From Solirubrobacteraceae bacterium (GTDB lineage Bacteria > Actinomycetota > Thermoleophilia > Solirubrobacterales > Solirubrobacteraceae), in the NCBI GenBank assembly GCA_030149625.1, contig JASLHP010000102.1, positions 1-9,208 on the forward strand: DNA of 9,208 bases. Direction: 5' to 3'. The first letter of the stretch is position 1, and every line of letters begins with the position of its first letter. Shown here piece by piece: positions 6,785 through 9,208 of the stretch. The notes under the pieces are model-generated. The model worked only from the letters and a program-made list of their open reading frames with translations. It searched no databases and had not been told where the DNA came from. The position numbers and the translations under genes are program-made.

Positions 6785-6790
6785 AGCCTA
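6785..6790 (-). promoter_or_regulatory. Candidate -10 box (TAGGCT) of the methyltransferase gene
   Basis: On the minus strand TAGGCT ends nine bases before the methyltransferase ATG. It is separated by a single base from the plus-strand TAGAAT of ispG and covers the first base of the ispG start codon, so the two divergent promoters would compete for the same DNA. Confidence 0.4.
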
Positions 6791-7836
6791 TGGCCTCCAG
6801 GCGGCAGATCCACGTGGGAGCCGTCGCGGTCGGCGGTGGCGCGCCCGTGGCGGTGCAGACGATGACCAAGACCGAGACGGCCAACCTCGGGGCGACGATG
6901 GATCAGATCCGCACGGTCGCAGACGCGGGCGCCGACATCGTGCGCGTCGCCGTTCCTCGCGAGCAGGACGCGGAGGCGTTGAAGACGATCGTGGCACAGT
7001 CGCCGATCCCGGTGATCGCGGACATCCACTTCAACCACACGCTCGCGCTCAAGGCGATCGAGGCCGGGGCGCATTGCGTGCGGCTCAACCCCGGCAACAT
7101 CGGTGGCGCCGAGAAGGTCGCGGAGGTAATCGCGCTGGCCAAGCAACGCGGCACGCCGCTGCGTGTCGGCGTCAACTCCGGCTCGCTGCCCAAGCATCTG
7201 CGTCAGCTCGAGTACGACAACCCGGTGGAGGCGCTCGTCACCGCGGCGATCGAGACCGTGCAGCTGATGGAGAGCCTCGACTTCGACAACTTCAAGGTCT
7301 CGATGAAGTCGACCTCCGTGCCGAACACGATCGCCTCCAACCGCCTGCTCTCGGAGAAAATCCCCTATCCGCTGCACCTCGGCGTCACCGAGGCGGGCAC
7401 CAAGTGGTCGGGTTCGCTGAAGTCCGCCGTCGGGCTCGGCACGCTGCTCGCCGACGGCATCGGCGACACGATCAGGATCTCGCTGTCCACGTTTCACGCC
7501 GAGGGAGAGGTCAAGGTCGCCTGGGAGATCCTCAAGGCGCTGAAGTTGCGCGAGCGTGGCCCTGACCTGATCGCCTGCCCCACGTGCGGCCGGTTGCAGT
7601 TCGACATGGACAGCGTCGTCGCCGAGGTCGAGCGGCGCCTGGAAGCGTACGAGGACCCGATCGAGGTGTCCGTGCTGGGGTGCGCGGTGAACGGCATCGG
7701 CGAGGCGCGCCACGCGGACTTCGGCATCACCGGCGCCAAAGACATGGGCATGATCTATTCGAAGGGCGAGCCTCTGAAGAAGGTTCGCACCGAGCAGCTC
7801 GTCGATGAGCTGTTCAAGGAGATCGACCGTTACTAA
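6790..7836 (+). CDS. ispG: 4-hydroxy-3-methylbut-2-enyl diphosphate synthase
   Basis: IspG (GcpE) reduces the cyclic diphosphate MEcPP to HMBPP, the penultimate step of the MEP pathway, using a [4Fe-4S] cluster. The 348-residue protein has an N-terminal TIM-barrel part (VQTMTKTETA, VIADIHFN, RLNPGNIGG, RVGVNSGSL). The iron-sulfur half carries cluster ligands Cys263, Cys266, Cys298 and Glu305 in CPTCGR and GCAVNGIGEA, with exactly the spacing of E. coli C270/C273/C305/E312. The catalytic core is therefore complete at the TAA (7834-7836). The frame stays open for 83 further codons to TGA at 8086-8088, as described in the next entry. The ATG at 6790 is supported by a TAGAAT box six bases upstream. 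Confidence 0.96.
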   Translation: MASRRQIHVGAVAVGGGAPVAVQTMTKTETANLGATMDQIRTVADAGADIVRVAVPREQDAEALKTIVAQSPIPVIADIHFNHTLALKAIEAGAHCVRLNPGNIGGAEKVAEVIALAKQRGTPLRVGVNSGSLPKHLRQLEYDNPVEALVTAAIETVQLMESLDFDNFKVSMKSTSVPNTIASNRLLSEKIPYPLHLGVTEAGTKWSGSLKSAVGLGTLLADGIGDTIRISLSTFHAEGEVKVAWEILKALKLRERGPDLIACPTCGRLQFDMDSVVAEVERRLEAYEDPIEVSVLGCAVNGIGEARHADFGITGAKDMGMIYSKGEPLKKVRTEQLVDELFKEIDRY

Positions 7837-8088
7837 GCGGCCGGCAAGAACGTCCAGCGCGATGAGGCCGCCGCCGCGGACGCGCGCGCATGGCTCGCCG
7901 CCAACGAGGACTCGACCGCGATGACACCCGAGCGCATCGCCGCGCTCGAAGCGGCCGCGGCGCAGGAGGACGAAAGCGCCGGCGCCGTGCTCGAGTCGAT
8001 GCTCGCCGGTCCCGGTGAAGGGGAGCCGGCCGGCGTGGTGCTCGACGAGTCCGTGTCGCCCGTCGCCGGCCGGCGCTTCAGTCGCTGA
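7837..8088 (+). pseudogene. In-frame continuation of ispG after its stop: severed C-terminal extension (or separate small ORF)
   Basis: The codon right after the ispG TAA starts 83 sense codons in the same frame, ending in TGA at 8086-8088. About 89% of them end in G or C, as in real genes here. They read as an acidic, Ala-rich, helix-prone then flexible tail without cysteines (starting AAGKNVQRDE, ending VAGRRFSR). The TGA lies 3 bp from the stop of convergent sodA, the tight packing seen elsewhere in the window. I infer that an ancestor had a longer IspG of about 432 residues and that a stop codon now cuts it. Alternatives are a sequencing error at 7834-7836, readthrough, or a separate 55-residue ORF from the in-frame ATG at 7921 with a weak GAGGA upstream. 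I recognise no domain in it. Confidence 0.5.
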
Positions 8089-8096
8089 GACTCAGC
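8084..8096. repeat. Palindrome spanning the two convergent stop codons
   Basis: GCTGAG-A-CTCAGC is a perfect 6-bp dyad centred on 8090. It contains both the TGA that ends the ispG-frame tail and the TGA of sodA. It could act as a small two-way hairpin, but with a one-base centre (three once the inner pair opens) and no T-run it is a weak terminator candidate. Confidence 0.5.
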
Positions 8097-8703
8097 TCGC
8101 CGCGTCGAACCGCTCGGCGACCTTCGACCAGTCGACGACGTTCCACCATGCGTCGAGGTAGTCGGGGCGGCGGTTCTGGTACTTGAGGTAGTAGGCGTGC
8201 TCCCACACGTCGACGCCGAGCAGCGGCGTCTTGCCGTCGGAGATCGGGTTGTCCTGGTTGGCCGAGCCGACTACGGCGAGGCCGGAGCCGTCTTTCACGA
8301 GCCACGACCAGCCGGAGCCGAACTGGTTGACGCCCGTCTCCTTGACCTTCGCCTGGAAGTCCGCGAACGAGCCGAACGTCGAAGCGATCGCGTCGGCCAG
8401 CGCGCCGCTCGGCTCGCCGCTCGATTGATTCCCACCCGCCCTCATGCTCTCCCAGAACAGCGTGTGGTTGTAGTGCCCGCCGCCGTTGTTTTTGACCGGG
8501 CCCTTCTTGTCGCCGAGGCTGTCGAGGTTCTTGAGAACCTCCTCCACCGGCTTGTCTGCCCACTCGGTGCCCTCCAGCGCGGCGTTCGCCTTGTCGACGT
8601 ACGCCTGGTGGTGCTTGTCGTGGTGGAACTCCATCGTCGCCTTGTCGATGTGCGGCTCGAGCGCGTCGTAGGCGTATGGAAGCGGCGGTACGGAGTAGGC
8701 CAT
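8092..8703 (-). CDS. sodA: Superoxide dismutase, Mn/Fe family (probably Mn)
   Basis: This enzyme dismutates superoxide to peroxide and oxygen in the cytoplasm. The 203-residue protein has the N-terminal alpha-hairpin domain with [13 protein letters not shown] (His27) and the [13 protein letters not shown] motif (His80). The C-terminal domain ends with [11 protein letters not shown] (Asp165, His169). These give the four metal ligands. NNGGGH and Gln150 in SANQDNP fit the Mn-type pattern (Gln on the C-terminal domain) rather than the Fe-type, although a cambialistic enzyme cannot be excluded. The start is fixed by AAAGGAG at 8711-8717, seven bases before the ATG. This is one of the few genes here with a normal leader. 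It converges on ispG. Confidence 0.96.
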   Translation of the reverse strand: MAYSVPPLPYAYDALEPHIDKATMEFHHDKHHQAYVDKANAALEGTEWADKPVEEVLKNLDSLGDKKGPVKNNGGGHYNHTLFWESMRAGGNQSSGEPSGALADAIASTFGSFADFQAKVKETGVNQFGSGWSWLVKDGSGLAVVGSANQDNPISDGKTPLLGVDVWEHAYYLKYQNRRPDYLDAWWNVVDWSKVAERFDAAS

Positions 8704-8747
8704 GTGCTGGCTCCTTTTCGAGTGTGCGTCGAAGTTCGGTCGGTGCT

Positions 8748-8760
8748 CGCTGTTCTATCA
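8748..8760 (-). promoter_or_regulatory. Candidate sodA promoter/operator element, copy 1 of a 13-bp motif
   Basis: Read on the minus strand this is TGATAGAACAGCG. TGATAGAAC resembles an extended -10 (TG-n-TAGAAC, four of six to TATAAT) and would place the sodA transcript start about 40-45 bases before the ATG. The identical 13 bases occur at 9173-9185 on the plus strand, pointing out of the window. The element could be a shared promoter, a regulator site, or both. No firm -35 is visible. Confidence 0.45.
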
Positions 8761-8791
8761 AAGGCGAGGACCGCCAAAGGCGAGGATCGCC
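8760..8791 (+). repeat. Two tandem 16-bp repeats upstream of sodA
   Basis: AAAGGCGAGGACCGCC (8760-8775) is followed directly by AAAGGCGAGGATCGCC (8776-8791), with 15 of 16 bases identical. They abut the candidate sodA -10 element on its upstream side, where the -35 region or an activator or repressor site would lie. The 16-bp period is not a multiple of one helical turn. Confidence 0.75.
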
Positions 8792-8874
8792 GTTGGCCGG
8801 ACCGCGAGTCTCGCCAGATCGTCTTTACCCGCGTACAGCGACGTCTATCCGTGCCCGCGAGCGCGGCCGGAGAA

Positions 8875-8880
8875 TAGGCT
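8875..8880 (+). promoter_or_regulatory. Candidate -10 box (TAGGCT), left regulator fragment
   Basis: TAGGCT followed by six bases and the ATG at 8887, a leaderless-type layout. The bases around it resemble those before the opposing ORF at 9096 (TAGGCT, six bases, ATGACC). Confidence 0.45.
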
Positions 8881-8886
8881 AAGGGC

Positions 8887-9003
8887 ATGACCCCGGTGCT
8901 CACCGGTCGCCCCGGCCGTCCAGCGGCCTCCACGCGAGAGGCGGCGCTCAAGCTCGCCACACAGCACTTCCTCGCGCGCGATCGCCTGCACGTCGACGCG
9001 CTC
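8887..9003 (+). pseudogene. N-terminal fragment of a TetR/QsdR-like regulator, left copy
   Basis: From the ATG the protein reads MTPVLTGRPGRPAASTRE and continues through LA, FL (residues 28-29) and RLHVDAL (to residue 39). This matches, residue for residue in numbering, the opposing fragment at 9096. It fits what I recall of the N-terminus of QsdR-type TetR regulators (GRP-x-AS-RE ... FL-x-G-E-R-V-D-V-Q-A-I-A), just before the helix-turn-helix. After residue 39 family resemblance stops, because the DNA becomes the reverse complement of the other copy. The frame stays open to the window edge at 9208, but that part does not look like a regulator. Without the recognition helix it cannot be a working repressor. 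Confidence 0.55.
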
Positions 9004-9096
9004 TCCCTTCAGAAAACGCCGGCGGGCGAGCGCGATCGCGTCCTCACGGCTGGCCGCGGCGGGCCTGCCGGGTCGTCCGGTCACCGTTCCGGTCAT
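8971..9096 (-). pseudogene. N-terminal fragment of a TetR/QsdR-like regulator, right copy (inverted)
   Basis: On the minus strand the ORF starts at 9096 with MTGTVTGRPGRPAAASRE and goes on through RRRFLKGERVDVQAIARE (residues 25-42). It then turns into an unrelated sequence that is antisense to the left copy and stops at 8845-8847. Over the first 24 codons it shares 16 residues and roughly two thirds of its bases with the left copy, so the two are homologs, not a recent duplicate of one sequence. Both lose homology at about residue 40, and their matching parts overlap for 33 bp (8971-9003) around a GTCGAC. The helix-turn-helix that should follow ARE is absent. Confidence 0.55.
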
Positions 9097-9102
9097 GCCA
9101 GC

Positions 9103-9108
9103 AGCCTA
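9103..9108 (-). promoter_or_regulatory. Candidate -10 box (TAGGCT), right regulator fragment
   Basis: On the minus strand TAGGCT is followed by six bases and the ATG at 9096, the mirror image of the layout at 8875-8887. Confidence 0.45.
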
Positions 9109-9127
9109 ACCGTTCGGCTCGTACCAA

Positions 9128-9158
9128 GGGATGGGCACAGCTGTTTGCCGCCCATCTC
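9128..9158. repeat. Inverted repeat in the right-hand intergenic region
   Basis: GATGGGC at 9130-9136 pairs exactly with GCCCATC at 9150-9156 around a 13-base loop that itself contains CAGCTG. Outer bases add a G-T and a G-C pair. It lies between the start region of the right regulator fragment and the outward 13-bp element, so an operator is possible. Apart from this repeat and that element I see nothing coding-like in 9097-9208. Confidence 0.4.
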
Positions 9159-9172
9159 GGCGGGCACTTCCC

Positions 9173-9185
9173 TGATAGAACAGCG
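9173..9185 (+). promoter_or_regulatory. Copy 2 of the 13-bp element, pointing out of the window
   Basis: TGATAGAACAGCG is identical to the element before sodA but on the plus strand. By analogy it would be the -10 region of a gene starting beyond 9208. That gene is not visible. Confidence 0.4.
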
Positions 9186-9208
9186 CCCAGAGCTTCGTCC
9201 CCCTGAAA

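Noticed and set aside
6143..6865. Plus-strand open frame across the methyltransferase gene
   Set aside because: Arg/Ala/Gln-rich shadow of the methyltransferase, whose SAM motifs are clear on the other strand. It also runs into ispG out of frame.
8064..8075. CGCCGGCCGGCG palindrome near the end of the ispG-frame tail
   Set aside because: A loop-less GC palindrome of this length is common in such GC-rich coding DNA and has no terminator T-run.
8197..8877. Plus-strand open frame opposite sodA
   Set aside because: Antisense to a superoxide dismutase with all four metal ligands. The Val/Leu/Arg-rich translation has no domain.
9004..9208. Plus-strand frame from 8887 stays open to the window edge
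   Set aside because: Beyond residue 39 the translation is the antisense of the opposing fragment and then intergenic DNA. There is no family resemblance, so I do not call it as part of a protein.
1..9208. tRNA or rRNA genes, CRISPR arrays, transposase genes, phage genes
   Set aside because: No array of regular repeats, no cloverleaf-like segment and no transposase, integrase or phage motif was seen on either strand.

Overview
The window is a strongly GC-rich bacterial chromosome segment. It carries the translation, lipid and isoprenoid gene cluster rpsB-tsf-pyrH-frr-uppS-cdsA-dxr-rseP, followed by ispG and a superoxide dismutase. High third-position GC, the Ala/Glu-rich S2 tail, the short EF-Ts, TANNNT boxes placed a few bases before start codons, and the frr-uppS-cdsA-dxr-rseP-ispG order suggest a deep-branching actinobacterium, perhaps Thermoleophilia (Solirubrobacterales-like). 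That placement is inferred from style, not from a search.

Positions 1-6088 hold an almost gapless plus-strand cluster. It runs from the end of rpsB through tsf, pyrH, frr, uppS, cdsA and dxr to rseP. Neighbouring genes overlap or touch at rpsB/tsf, pyrH/frr, frr/uppS and cdsA/dxr, which implies translational coupling. The products serve translation (S2, EF-Ts, RRF), UMP phosphorylation, cell-wall lipid carrier synthesis (UppS), phospholipid precursor synthesis (CdsA), the MEP pathway (Dxr) and membrane proteolysis (RseP).

From 6122 to 6775 a small SAM-dependent methyltransferase gene on the minus strand interrupts the cluster. It converges on rseP and diverges from ispG (6790-7836) across only 14 bp, with overlapping candidate -10 boxes. 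ispG encodes a complete catalytic core. Its TAA stop is followed in the same frame by 83 more codons with coding-like composition, ending 3 bp from the stop of the convergent sodA. This looks like a C-terminal extension cut off by a stop codon.

From 8092 to 8703 lies a minus-strand Mn/Fe superoxide dismutase gene. To its right is the least ordinary part of the window (about 8748-9185), an imperfect inverted arrangement. Two different but homologous N-termini of a TetR/QsdR-like regulator face each other. Each starts six bases after a TAGGCT box, and both lose homology near residue 40, at the centre of the arrangement. The outer flanks carry the same 13-bp element in opposite orientations, one copy reading into sodA and the other out of the window. 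This could be a real rearrangement of two regulator/target modules or a chimeric join in the assembly.
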